64,000 nt of DNA from Candidatus Bathyarchaeota archaeon (GTDB lineage: Archaea; Thermoproteota; Bathyarchaeia; Bathyarchaeales; Bathycorpusculaceae). The stretch's first letter is position 1. Each line of letters starts with the position of its first letter. Both the position numbers and the translations under genes were made by a program. The DNA lies in NCBI GenBank assembly GCA_022865885.1, contig JALHSQ010000127.1, forward strand, positions 150,943-214,942, written 5' to 3'. The notes below the pieces were generated by a model. It ran no database searches. It saw only the letters and a list, made by a program, of their open reading frames with translations, and was not told the DNA's origin. This document shows positions 8,637 through 17,209 of the stretch, piece after piece.

Positions 8637-9434
8637 ATGACTAGATCAGGGTCAGCGTACATTTTTCGTTCGATGTGCAATTCGCTGAAGTGCATTTATC
8701 CTTTTTGGGATTCGTATGGGATTTGCATATGAATGCATCATTCCCGTGTACTCTAATCTTCCCACAATTCGTCTAGTTTGATGGATTTGTCGGGGAAAAT
8801 GGCTTGGTAACTGTTTACTCCAATAGGATCGTTAAGTGAGAATGGTTCTTGCCATTTGTTGTGAGTTGGCGCGCCGAAACAGATCTCTCAGATAGATCAT
8901 AGATTATTGAGAAGAGGGTTCCGAAATGGTCAGTTTAGTAGTGTCCACAAAGGCCATTATATATTTCCTTAGACAGCAGATCTCTTATGTTTTCTTCACT
9001 GATGCTTGGTGCCGTATGAGACAACGTTGTGTCGATAAGTTCCAACCTTTTCTTAGAGTTTTTCAGAATCCAATCGCTAGCATATTTCTATATCTCACCA
9101 TATCTCGTAACACGTAATGGTTCGTTTGAAACAAGCATTTTTCAGTTGAGTTGTTATTAATCTGTTTCACACCACATTCTCCGTCAAAGCACTCTACTAG
9201 AGCAGAATTGCTGTTCTTGTCAGTTATCAAGAAGTTCCAGAAGCCGCTAACCGGTTTCTGCTTCAGATGCTCACTGCTTCAGCCATAGATCTGCAGTTAT
9301 CACGCAGTTTGCAAGACGCCAATTCGACCTTCGTGACAACATATGTCTTGAGTCAAAGATCCGTCAAAACATGGTGATCTGTCTAAAGACAATTAAGTGT
9401 AACAGATAGACTCTGGAAAGGTGACTTCGCAGTC
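8637..9434. other. gene-poor stretch with a decayed coding remnant
   Basis: No intact gene is visible across about 800 bases. On the minus strand, near 8755-8875, a stretch reads THNKWQEPFSLNDPIGVNSY and ends LDELWED before a stop. Just upstream, in a shifted frame, DHFGTLFSIIYDLSERS can be read. Together they look like the tail of a frameshifted, unidentified protein. The remainder shows only short unsupported frames. Confidence 0.35.
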
Positions 9435-9926
9435 TTGAAGAGTCTTCAACAATTCTTCCAAGCCAAACCTGTTGAGCGGCACCAGCATTTCCTATTTAAT
9501 CTACTTGCCTTCCTAAGCTTTAGGAAGAGCGACTATGAGAATCGTTTCTCGATCGAAAGCCACCCTTTGAGTCCATTCGCAGCCATTCCCTACATATTAT
9601 TCGCAGAGATCTATTTCTTCAGACAAAGAAGATATTTCGTCACCTTGACAGAACGAATAATTGGAGGCATTGCGCTTCAAGAAAAGGATGATGTGCTGTA
9701 TATCAGTAGCTTGGCTGTTTCCCCCTCCTACAGGAAGATCGGAGTGGCCACGTACATGTTGAACCATGCGATCGTGATGGCGAGGCAGCTTCACAAGAAC
9801 GCTCTCGAACTATCAGTCTTGAAAGCAAACACGCCTGCGCTTAAGCTATACGTGAAATCTGGTTTCAGAAAGAAGAAAGAACGAAGACGATCCTTCATCC
9901 TGCAAAAAGATGTCAAGAATATCTAG
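9435..9926 (+). CDS. GNAT family N-acetyltransferase
   Basis: A 163-residue protein with the GNAT core in its C-terminal two thirds: VLYISSLAVSPSYRKIGVAT gives the beta4 strand and the R-K-x-G-V-A acetyl-CoA loop. It is followed by YMLNHAIVMARQLHKNALEL and NTPALKLYVKSGFRKKKERR. This is the RimI-like arrangement. The N-terminal 60 residues are divergent and the start (TTG at 9435) is uncertain. The C-terminus is intact. The acetylated substrate is unknown. Confidence 0.7.
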   Translation: MKSLQQFFQAKPVERHQHFLFNLLAFLSFRKSDYENRFSIESHPLSPFAAIPYILFAEIYFFRQRRYFVTLTERIIGGIALQEKDDVLYISSLAVSPSYRKIGVATYMLNHAIVMARQLHKNALELSVLKANTPALKLYVKSGFRKKKERRRSFILQKDVKNI

Positions 9927-10676
9927 CAGCACCAGACTGCGCCATTTTGAAGTGAAGAAAGAGCGGCGCGGGGGATGTCGTCACCTTCACCTTAGCTTAG
10001 GCTGAACTCACTCCTAAGTGGCGAAATCTCCAGCAAATCCATCTCTCTGTGTTTTCAACGTTAGTCACATCCTGCGGATATTCACACGCAAGCATTTCAA
10101 CTCTCACAGAAGGCGTCATTCTGATGCTGTTTTCTCACTTTCCAACCAAAACGTTGTCGCGTTAGGCGTAATAGTGACCAAATACGTGCTGTCTGTTAGA
10201 GTGGGAGTCAGTTCGCCATCTTTATGATGGCAAGCTTTTCCACGTTACAAACATCTTCGGCACTTCTAACTTCAAGCCTCGCACCTCTGCCCTCAGCATA
10301 CTTCTTTGCGCTGTCGATGATTCTTAGAACAGGCACAGGAAATTGCTTTCATGAGCAAACTTGATAGCCTTCTCACCTAGGGCAAAGGAGACTAAGGAGT
10401 AACCATGGCATGGGGTCATGTAGAGAATGGTTCTCTTCTCCTGCTTGAGTCGCAGTCCTCACCCTGTTTTCTTGCTAGTGAACCCCCATTCCATTGACAG
10501 AGGAGCAAACCTCGATGCAACGAGTCTTTTCAATTTTTTTTTCCAAAAGACAAACGGTCCTCCGAGTGTTGTTGCTAAATCGGCATCTCCCGGCGGTTTT
10601 GACTTGTCGTCAAATGAGCTTAACGTAATTCTCTGCCACCTGTACACACAATCAAACCCTTCGATCACATGCGTCA
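9927..10676. other. decayed region without an intact gene
   Basis: On the minus strand around 10215-10385, two adjacent frames read AIKFAHESN and then VPVLRIIDSAKKYAEGRGAR followed by LEVRSAED. This looks like one protein broken by a frameshift; the family is not identified. Next to it, around 10120-10210 on the same strand, DSTYLVTITPNATTFWLE suggests a fragment of an exported protein. The frames across 10427-10677 are not convincing. Overall this looks like gene debris. Confidence 0.3.
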
Positions 10677-11581
10677 TTATTTCTTTGCTTTTGCTTGATA
10701 CATGGTTATAACCACTACGGCCGCTAGAATTACACCTGCAGCTATTACGTTTCGCAGGGTCAACGATTCATTGTTAAGTCCCCATCCCAGAAGCATCGCC
10801 ACGACTGGGTTCACATAAGCGTAAGTTGAAACTCTGGCGGGTGTCGTCACCTTCAAGAGCCAAATGTAAGAAGTGAACGCGACAAGAGAACCAAACACGA
10901 TCAGGTAAACCCAAGAAAGCATTGAAAGAACAGATACTTGATCCAGCCTAAGCCTTGTCCATTCTCCAGCCACTAAGCTTGCTACAAGCAATAGTATTCC
11001 GCCTGCAACCATTTCCATTGCAGTAGCTAATAATGGAGAAGAAGGAAGTCGGGCTGAACGAGAGTAAAGAGACCCATTGGCCCAAAAGAAGGCCCCCACC
11101 ACCAGTACCACAGCACTTGCAAGATCAACATGACTTTCACCTAAACTCTTCACGCCGCCAGCGAGCAAAGCGACTCCCACAAACCCCAGCATTAGCCCCG
11201 CGGTAACTCTCACATTTGGCCTAGAGCCACCGCGCAACCAGCCCGAAAGCACCATCCACAAGGGCACAGTGGCAATCAGCAACGCCGTCAAACCGGAAGG
11301 CACCCATTGCTCTGCCCACACAACCGCACCATGACCACCCAACAGCATCAACCCGCCAATCAGAAACGCACTCCCCAATGCGACGAAGACGGTTGAGAAG
11401 CACCACGCAGCGACGCCCAAGCGTATAGCATTAGTCCTGCGACAAGGAAACGCGTACTTGCCATGAAAAATGGTGGAAGCGTCTCAATAACGAAACTGAT
11501 AGCCAGATAGGTTGAGCCCCAGATGATGTAGACTGCTGCAAACGCTGCCGCCACCCGCAATCGCAGATTTACCACCGCCAA
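10677..11581 (-). pseudogene. DMT (EamA-type) transporter broken by one frameshift
   Basis: Two overlapping frames make one drug/metabolite transporter. The first 73 residues carry the EamA start (FAAVYIIWGSTYLAISFVIE, PPFFMASTRFLVAG) and stop at 11360. The rest (10677-11420) continues with FLIGGLMLLGGHGAVVWAEQ and the second EamA repeat, ending in a TM helix and basic tail. Family continuity runs from SHWGV directly into FLIGGLML, so a single missing nucleotide near 11363-11370 breaks it. Ten TM helices would be expected in the intact form. The change is either a recent inactivating mutation or a sequencing error. It is YedA/RhaT-like; substrate unknown. Confidence 0.75.
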
Positions 11582-11689
11582 ATCCTCCTCACGCTTCCAA
11601 TATAGTTGTTTTGCCCGTCAATCTCCGAAGAAAATGAAGCATCCATGATTTGGCCCAGTCTCCAGAAGCCACTATTATGCAATAGCCAT

Positions 11690-11809
11690 TGGCGGGCCCG
11701 AGGGGATTTGAACCCCTGTTCTCCGGCTTTCTTCCACACACGTGTGCCCGGAGGCTTACGCATCATTTCGCTTGATTCGACGCCTTAATCCTGACTGGGC
11801 TACGGGCCC
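11690..11809 (-). tRNA. tRNA gene with about 42 extra nucleotides; isotype unresolved
   Basis: Minus-strand tRNA: acceptor GGGCCCG/CGGGCCC, D-arm with GCC/GGC stem, T-arm AGGGG-TTCAAAT-CCCCT and encoded GCCA are all clear. The acceptor stem is identical to that of tRNA-Arg at 5440. Between D-arm and variable loop it is too long. The anticodon stem TCCGG/CCGGA can be built only if a 28-nt insertion is removed (the dinucleotide TC occurs at both its edges) and about 14 nt are removed from the loop. Those loop bases contain the palindrome CACACGTGTG. No choice of loop leaves T at position 33, so I do not assign an anticodon. It is either a tRNA with two introns or a decayed tRNA. Confidence 0.7.
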
Positions 11810-11937
11810 CCGAAATAGGATTAGACACTAGTAGAAATAATCGTTACTGTGTAGCCTCTACGCAATCAGTTTTGAGATTGGTTGACCAGTCAGGAGAGAG
11901 ATCAGCAAGAAGGATTGGTTCCTACTGGATGTGAATA

Positions 11938-12438
11938 CTATGGTTCAACCAGTTCCTCGTTTATCCACCATGCCTTCTTCTTTCCCGATTTCTCTCCTGC
12001 GTAATAGTCTATTATGGGCTTTCCCAGCTGCTTCCTCGATGTCTTTTGTATCCTTCTCAGTCTATTCAGGATCAGCCATCTGTTTGTTTTCAGATAGTCT
12101 GCTAACTCTGGAGTGGTCGCCCCTTTGTAATGGGACAGAAAGTCGATTATCTTATTATCCGTATCATCTATCGCGAACGTGTGAGGGTTTGTCTTTCCCC
12201 GTTCATATGTCAACAATTCCAGACTTGCCAGATATTTCCTGATCTCTGAAAACTCCTTCTCCATTCTTTCCATTCTCTGTTCCAATTCCAGTATTTTATC
12301 AGCTTTCGGCGTCTTCTGCAGCTTCTCCACTATGGCATCTCTGATGAAATCGCTCCTCTCTCCTTCAGGGACACGCAGAAGCATTTCATCGTAGACTGTT
12401 TCCAATATCTTCGCCGAAATAGCTCTCAACTCAACCAT
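11938..12438 (-). CDS. RHH / coiled-coil / winged-helix regulator
   Basis: About 166 residues from ATG 12438 (a further ATG at 12459 is possible). The N-terminus, VELRAISAKILETVYDEMLL followed by GERSDFIRDAIVEKL, resembles a ribbon-helix-helix DNA-binding unit. Then come a coiled coil (ILELEQRMERMEKEFSEIRK) and a winged-helix region (NKIIDFLSHYKGATTPELAD, RWLILNRLRRIQK), ending in a beta-wing and KKKAWWINEEL. It is likely a dimeric transcription factor. It stands alone between the unusual tRNA and the DUF5752 gene; target unknown. Confidence 0.65.
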   Translation of the reverse strand: MVELRAISAKILETVYDEMLLRVPEGERSDFIRDAIVEKLQKTPKADKILELEQRMERMEKEFSEIRKYLASLELLTYERGKTNPHTFAIDDTDNKIIDFLSHYKGATTPELADYLKTNRWLILNRLRRIQKTSRKQLGKPIIDYYAGEKSGKKKAWWINEELVEP

Positions 12439-12459
12439 AATAGCGCCCTCGTCATTCAA

Positions 12460-12720
12460 TTATAGGCCTTATTGTTTTATGATTCTTTTGCTAATTCTTC
12501 CTTCAGATTCTTGGGGGCACCACTCCGACTCCGAAACGAGACGTTGCCAAGTTGTTGGATGTGCCTAAAGAAACCATGATTTCCTTAACCGAATGTGGCG
12601 TGTGCTCTCTGGCAGGCTATCGCACTACGCCAAAATCCGTTTTCGATGCGGCAGAAGAAGAGCCTCAAGGATATGAAAGAGCGAGGTTTGATAAACAGTT
12701 TCACGTCAGCTTACGAGTAG
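12460..12720 (+). other. possible coding remnant
   Basis: A plus-strand frame, open from about 12490 and running into the DUF5752 gene on the other strand, reads GGTTPTPKRDVAKLLDVPK, then ETMISLTECGVCSLAGYRTT and ARFDKQFHVSL. The composition looks protein-like and includes a CGVC pair, but there is no good start and the 3' part is antisense to a real gene. I cannot name a family; it may be a relic. Confidence 0.2.
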
Positions 12721-13287
12721 TTACTGCTCATTTGGGTTTGTCTGCTTTCGTAGCTTCACGAGTTCATCGTATCGATTTCTTACAAATCCATGCAGTTTCT
12801 TACGCAATTCCTCTCCAGCCATCTTCTGCTCTCTGATGAGGAGCGTTTTGCGTGCTAACTCAACATCACCCAACCCATTAAACCAACTCTCAAAGTCTCC
12901 ACGGTTGACATGAAACTCTACTGAGCTTGCGTCGATAGTCGTGATCTTGTCACAGAAATCTTGAAGACTCGTCGCGTTAACGTTTAAGGCCTTTCCGTAG
13001 TCAGCGTAGAAGTGAAACGACTTCTCCATTGGCAAATAGGTCAAAATCTTGGAGGCTTTTTCCTTATCGATCTCTGGCAGACCCAGCGTTTTCTTGCCTT
13101 TCTCTGTTATGTTGTAGAGTCCTTTCTCAGATGATTCCAAGAATCCCAAGCGAGTCAGACCGATTATGTGCATCATAATGGAAGGGAAGTTAACGCCAGT
13201 GCCCTTTGCTATTTCTGCGGCTCTAGCTGGTCTTTCCAGTACCCACGTGGTTTCAAGTATTAATCGTTTAACAGGCGACATGCTCAT
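12721..13287 (-). CDS. winged-helix protein with DUF5752 domain
   Basis: 188 residues. The first ~75 form a winged-helix domain (VKRLILETTWVLERPARAAE, FPSIMMHIIGLTRLGFLE, GLYNITEKGKKTLGLPEI). From about 85 on it matches DUF5752: ILTYLPMEKSFHFYADYGKA, ATSLQDFCDKI, SSVEFHVNRGDFESWFNGLG and LARKTLLIREQK. DUF5752 proteins are archaeal and are often found beside glycogen-synthase-like GT4/GT5 enzymes, as here with the gene at 13615, divergently arranged. A regulatory role in carbohydrate storage or trehalose-type metabolism is an inference. Confidence 0.75.
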   Translation of the reverse strand: MSMSPVKRLILETTWVLERPARAAEIAKGTGVNFPSIMMHIIGLTRLGFLESSEKGLYNITEKGKKTLGLPEIDKEKASKILTYLPMEKSFHFYADYGKALNVNATSLQDFCDKITTIDASSVEFHVNRGDFESWFNGLGDVELARKTLLIREQKMAGEELRKKLHGFVRNRYDELVKLRKQTNPNEQ

Positions 13288-13316
13288 CTTTCTTCGCCTC
13301 TTCTACCTCTATATGC

Positions 13317-13505
13317 GTGTGCCTAATATGTTTTTCAATTTTCCCTGTCACTCATGAGTACTCAGTACGAAGCTCACAAATTTACAACAAGCTCTCAGAT
13401 CTAACACCGCCAGATCAAGAGGAGAAATCTGATGACCAACTGAAGTTTCTTCAGATACTCGATTTCGCCGTAACGGAGCTGAATGAACAAGAACACGATC
13501 GCTAA
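13317..13505 (+). CDS. possible small protein upstream of the glycosyltransferase
   Basis: Frame of up to 62 residues from a GTG. Only the second half looks protein-like (YNKLSDLTPPDQEEKSDDQL, KFLQILDFAVTELNEQEHDR). It lies in the divergent promoter interval between the DUF5752 gene and the GT4 gene. No ribosome binding site is evident. It may be a leader peptide or a chance frame. Confidence 0.25.
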   Translation: MCLICFSIFPVTHEYSVRSSQIYNKLSDLTPPDQEEKSDDQLKFLQILDFAVTELNEQEHDR

Positions 13506-13614
13506 CAAAGTTGGCTAACCGTCAGAGCAAGGATAGTTATCAGTGATTAGGAAACTAAATAAGCCATGCTTCAATAAGCAATAGAACGACACCAGACAAA
13601 TCATAGAACAGTGA

Positions 13615-14910
13615 ATGATTATGAAGATGGCTGTGCTCGTATACGAATACCCACCGAAAATCGTAGGTGGCTTAGGAACATACGCAGCTGAAATCACCAG
13701 AAAATTTGTCTTGACAGATAACGATGTTACAGTTTTCACGATGAACGATGATGCTGGCAGCCTTCCCACGCGAGAAATCTGGCGAGGAATAGAAATCCAC
13801 CGCCCACTACATATAGACATCTCTGACTCACTCCCAGACGTAATCGCAGAAGACATCAAGAAATGGGGCAGAGGCATTCATCTATTCTCCAAAATACTTG
13901 TCTACAACTATCTGAGTGCCTCAAAACTCGTTAATGAACTCATCAGAAAGGAAAGCATAAGATATGACATCGTGATTGCGCATGATTGGCTCTCAGCCAT
14001 CGGCGGAATGACAGTCAAGAGGGAAATCGGTCTTCCCCTAGCGTTCCATGTACACTCAACTGAAAAGGGCAGAACTCTCGGAAACGGCTCAGAAGTCGTA
14101 AGCAACATCGAGCTCCACTGTGCTATGGCGGCTGATGTAATCGTAACAGTTTCTTATGCAATGAAAGATGAACTGACAAGTCTGGGCTTTCCACGAGACA
14201 AGATTCAAGTATGCTACAACGGAGTCGACCCACAAAAATACAATCCGGAAACACTGGATCCTGAACAAGTGAAGAAAATCCGAACCCTTTACAGCATCAA
14301 AGACAATGAGCTTATGATACTGTTCCTCGGCAGACTAGTCGGCGTCAAGGGAGTCGACAAACTCATAATGGCAATGCCGCACATATTGCAGAAAACCCCC
14401 AATGCACGACTAGTTATCGTAGGATTAGGCGACTTGCAGGAATATCTCTCTAACCTGGTCAAAGCTACGAAAATGCAGGACTATGTCAAATTCCGTTTCG
14501 ACTTCATCTCTGAGGAAGAGCGAATTCTCCATTATGCTGCTTGTGACGTAGCAGTTTTCCCGAGCCTCTACGAACCTTTTGGAATAGTTGTGCTCGAAGC
14601 CATGAGTATGGAACGTCCAGTGGTCGTAGGTGGAGCTGGCGTCAGTGGAATGCGAGAGATAGTCATCTGCTGCGGAGAAGAGCAATGCGGTTACCATGTT
14701 AACCCAAGTAACCCGGCAGACATTGCGTGGGGCATAAATGGCGCCTTAGAGAGCCCGGAGAAGAGTAAATGGCTTGGAAAGAATGGAAGGCGTAGGGTTC
14801 TCGCCGAATTCACATGGGACAAAGTTGCTGAGAAAACGCTAGAAGTCTATGAACAGACGCTTAAACAGCGAAAAGCGGGTGCGACGTCGTCTCCAACGAC
14901 GAATCCTTGA
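13615..14910 (+). CDS. GT4/GT5-type glycosyltransferase (glycogen/starch-synthase-like)
   Basis: A 431-residue GT-B enzyme. The N-terminal domain opens MAVLVYEYPPKIVGGLGTYA, with the glycine loop that binds the nucleotide-sugar phosphates. The C-terminal domain has LFLGRLVGVKGVDKLI, then the E-x7-E signature within FPSLYEPFGIVVLEAMSMER and a conserved GGAGVSGMREIV. This resembles archaeal glycogen synthases and GT4 enzymes. Several in-frame ATGs (13615, 13621, 13627) could start it. Divergent from the DUF5752 regulator, which supports a role in storage-polysaccharide metabolism. Donor and acceptor cannot be told from sequence alone. Confidence 0.85.
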   Translation: MIMKMAVLVYEYPPKIVGGLGTYAAEITRKFVLTDNDVTVFTMNDDAGSLPTREIWRGIEIHRPLHIDISDSLPDVIAEDIKKWGRGIHLFSKILVYNYLSASKLVNELIRKESIRYDIVIAHDWLSAIGGMTVKREIGLPLAFHVHSTEKGRTLGNGSEVVSNIELHCAMAADVIVTVSYAMKDELTSLGFPRDKIQVCYNGVDPQKYNPETLDPEQVKKIRTLYSIKDNELMILFLGRLVGVKGVDKLIMAMPHILQKTPNARLVIVGLGDLQEYLSNLVKATKMQDYVKFRFDFISEEERILHYAACDVAVFPSLYEPFGIVVLEAMSMERPVVVGGAGVSGMREIVICCGEEQCGYHVNPSNPADIAWGINGALESPEKSKWLGKNGRRRVLAEFTWDKVAEKTLEVYEQTLKQRKAGATSSPTTNP

Positions 14911-15508
14911 GTCTCAATGTGACGGATTCCAGAAGGCACTTAAGCGCTGTTTTTGTTGGTAAAGCTTAGTTTAGAACCTAAGGCACTACTAAGGTTTGTT
15001 TTTTTCTGAGTTTTGTATTCCACTTTTCTTAAAGGTTTGTGCTTCTTTTTCGATTCTGACGATGCGTAAGACCGCTTTCAAAAGTGGAATACACGAGACA
15101 AAAACTTGTATTCCACAATGGACAAAAGAGCCTCATGTGGAATCCACAGGGAAAGCGATCACGTCTCACGGTGTTCGCACATATATTTACGCCTTTCCCA
15201 TGTTTCCGTATGACTGTCGAGCATATAGCCCATTGATTATCCGAAACGAAACACCCTGCTACAAATCTACGCCATGGGTTTCTATCTTGCATCAAATCAG
15301 ATTGCCACGAACGTACACAGCACTTTTACACAGAACGCAAGTTTACACCAACATGTTAATCATGGAAACCGCCCTTTTCGGAAGAGAACCCAGAAGCTAT
15401 TTTTACTAACATTTCATGGAATTTCTTAGCTTTTGCGTGCTAACAACCTAAGAAACTAACGGCAGGTCAAACTTAAATTCGTAGCGCCAGAGAATACTCT
15501 GATGCGTC
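14911..15508. other. non-coding left flank of the integrated element
   Basis: About 600 bases with no convincing gene; frames on both strands lack family-like sequence and ribosome sites. It holds four copies of a GTATTCCAC-type motif (15014-15148) and a possible att half-site AAAGCTTAGT at 14961-14970. An A/T-rich TATA-like stretch (CAAACTTAAATT, about 15468-15479) lies some 30 bases before the first gene of the element. Confidence 0.4.
15014..15148. repeat. cluster of four inverted/direct GTATTCCAC motifs
   Basis: TGTATTCCACTTTT at 15014-15027 and its exact reverse complement AAAAGTGGAATACA at 15080-15093 form a 14-nt perfect inverted repeat. A third copy TGTATTCCACA (15107-15117) and a near-palindrome TGTGGAATCCACA (15136-15148) follow. 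The spacing and orientation suggest repeated protein-binding sites (iterons or operators) at the left edge of the mobile element. Confidence 0.6.
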
Positions 15509-15775
15509 ATGTCTCGCGGTATCGTCAAGGCTCTTTTAGTTGGTACTCAGAGAATGCTGGATGATTGGAATCAGAAGATAAAGCTAGCAACCCAAACCCA
15601 AACAGAACAGCGCCGAGACTATGAAGAAAAGAAGCGCCAAATACTCCCTCAATTGATCGCAGCAAATCAAGCTGGAGTCTCGACAAGGCAACTAGAAGAG
15701 ATTACAGGCATCAATCACACGACTATTGCTAGATGGATAAAAGAAGCAAGGGAGAAACAGAATGTCCAAAGCTGA
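15509..15775 (+). CDS. HTH protein, first gene of the integrated element
   Basis: 88 residues. The N-terminal half is helical and charged. The C-terminal third is a helix-turn-helix, QAGVSTRQLEEITGINHTTI followed by ARWIKEA, like resolvase or Hin-type recognition helices. It overlaps the next gene by 14 bases, so the two are probably translated together. A likely DNA-binding regulator or packaging/partition adaptor of the element; no specific family is recognised. Confidence 0.7.
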   Translation: MSRGIVKALLVGTQRMLDDWNQKIKLATQTQTEQRRDYEEKKRQILPQLIAANQAGVSTRQLEEITGINHTTIARWIKEAREKQNVQS

Positions 15776-16751
15776 GACTCCCGAGCCAATCAGAGACCGT
15801 CACAAGAATACAAAGCCAGTCAATGCTAGAGTACCGCCTGACTATCTGACCTTTCTCGATAAATACTATCAAGAACAAGGTTTAAAAAATCGGTCTCAGG
15901 GACTGGTCAAGATTCTTGAAAGCTATCGTTTACTAGGCCTTCAGACATCCGAAGAATTCAAACCTGAAATATGCAAAGGCTGCCCTCAGTATGGTGGGAT
16001 CAACAACGAAGGGATTCTCTGCATAATAAAGAAATCCGAGACCGATCCTGTACGCTTCGACCTCAAACCTTTTGCTGTAGCAAAGCCTTGCAGTGAGAAA
16101 CCCTTCAACACCTTTCCTGATAGGAAGAGCCTACAGCGATATGAGAATGAATTCACTTTGCTCAGAACTGAAAGAGATACCGCTATAGCTCGGCATAAAA
16201 GAGACCATGGAAAACTCGAATTACTCACGGGCATAGAAAAAGAGCGAGATAACGCACTATCGGAAATAGAAAGGCTCAATGAAGATGTTAAGCGAATGCC
16301 TGCTATGAGGCAAGAAATTGATCGGCTGCAAAACTTGGTTACGGAAAGAAGTGCTGATGTCATCGGTCTTAAGAACGACAATGACTTCCTCAGAAAAACA
16401 AACGAAGAACTATCTCAAGATTCATTGACTGAGAAATACAAAGAGCTTCTAGGTAGGTATGAAGAGGCTGAACACCTTCTCAAGATCCAAGAAAGCAACA
16501 ACCGCGCCAATCAAGAAGAGTCAAAGAAAGAACTTGTAAAACTAGAGGCTCTAGTAAGAGTTGGGCGCGAACAGAACAATGACATAGTATTCACAATCAA
16601 GAAGGCACTCAGAGATTTCAAACAATACTTACCTGAAGGTTCAGCTTCATGCACAGCATGCCCAGACGGTTTCAAATTCAAAGAGTATAAACAGAACGCA
16701 CTAAAAACAATCGAAAACCTAGAGGGATACCTTCAAACGAAAGTCAGTTGA
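15762..16751 (+). CDS. RHH-like, cysteine-containing long coiled-coil protein
   Basis: 329 residues in three parts. Residues about 20-57 (VNARVPPDYLTFLDKYYQEQ, NRSQGLVKILESYRLL) look like a ribbon-helix-helix. Residues about 68-105 hold CKGCPQYGGINNEGILC and a further Cys, a possible metal or Fe-S site. From about 120 to 270 runs a long heptad-rich coiled coil, and near the end there is a CTACPDG pair. The 14-bp overlap with the HTH gene suggests a functional pair. The architecture recalls plasmid partition or centromere-binding proteins, but this is inference. Confidence 0.65.
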   Translation: MSKAETPEPIRDRHKNTKPVNARVPPDYLTFLDKYYQEQGLKNRSQGLVKILESYRLLGLQTSEEFKPEICKGCPQYGGINNEGILCIIKKSETDPVRFDLKPFAVAKPCSEKPFNTFPDRKSLQRYENEFTLLRTERDTAIARHKRDHGKLELLTGIEKERDNALSEIERLNEDVKRMPAMRQEIDRLQNLVTERSADVIGLKNDNDFLRKTNEELSQDSLTEKYKELLGRYEEAEHLLKIQESNNRANQEESKKELVKLEALVRVGREQNNDIVFTIKKALRDFKQYLPEGSASCTACPDGFKFKEYKQNALKTIENLEGYLQTKVS

Positions 16752-16756
16752 AAACA

Positions 16757-16885
16757 ATGAAGACTATTCAAACATCACTTAATGAGAAAGAATACAAACA
16801 CTTCATGCAAAAAGTAAGAAACAAAGGTCTAACTCCCTATGCCTATCTGAAAAAGCTTGTCTTGAAAGACCTCTCAGGTGTATAG
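16757..16885 (+). CDS. 42-residue RHH-like small protein
   Basis: ATG 16757 to TAG 16885. The product (start MKTIQTSLNEKEYKHFMQKV, later LTPYAYLKKLVLKDL) has a short strand followed by two helices, the size and pattern of a minimal ribbon-helix-helix monomer. It begins 5 bases after the preceding stop, within the operon. No recognised family. Confidence 0.45.
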   Translation: MKTIQTSLNEKEYKHFMQKVRNKGLTPYAYLKKLVLKDLSGV

Positions 16886-16946
16886 GTATACCTCTATCCT
16901 GCTTAAGAGTAAATTGCAAGGTTGGTATCTTTAGAGGCAATCAGAA

Positions 16947-17180
16947 ATGCCATGGGTTAAAGTATCTTCAGAAGCCCACAAGGACATGAAGCAGTATCTT
17001 GTTGATGTCGAAGGCGTGAGTCTAGGCGAATTGGTTGAAGCCGCATTTGAGTTCTCAATGGGGAAGTTAGAAGAGTTTGAGAAGTTTCTCGGCCTAGAGG
17101 AAAAAGATGAAGCCAGTGGAGAACAAGAGGAAGAAGCCGAGGATGACTCAGAAGACGAACCCGCTACCGATGAAGATTAA
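16947..17180 (+). CDS. RHH-like protein with acidic tail
   Basis: 77 residues. The first ~45 (VKVSSEAHKDMKQYLVDVEG, SLGELVEAAFEFSMGKLEEF) resemble a CopG-type ribbon-helix-helix. The last ~25 are nearly all Glu/Asp, forming a disordered acidic tail. Such tails can mimic DNA or regulate binding. Part of the element's operon. Confidence 0.6.
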   Translation: MPWVKVSSEAHKDMKQYLVDVEGVSLGELVEAAFEFSMGKLEEFEKFLGLEEKDEASGEQEEEAEDDSEDEPATDED

Positions 17181-17209
17181 CATTTTCGTGTACACTTGAA
17201 GGTGAAAAC

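Noticed and set aside
8926..9117. 63-codon plus-strand frame in the decayed region
   Set aside because: No start context, aromatic-rich random-like composition, and no continuation on either side.
10018..10227. 69-codon plus-strand frame
   Set aside because: The opposite strand reads as more protein-like fragments; the plus frame is probably a shadow of a decayed gene.
5440..11809. The two tRNA genes as att sites of one composite transposon
   Set aside because: They share the acceptor stem and T-loop, but this is expected of tRNAs; the D-arms and anticodon regions differ, and the genes between them are not a coherent element.
14996..15409. 137-codon frame in the left flank of the element
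   Set aside because: Cys/Pro/Tyr-rich without any fold pattern, overlaps the repeat cluster, and competes with another frame on the opposite strand; no family features.
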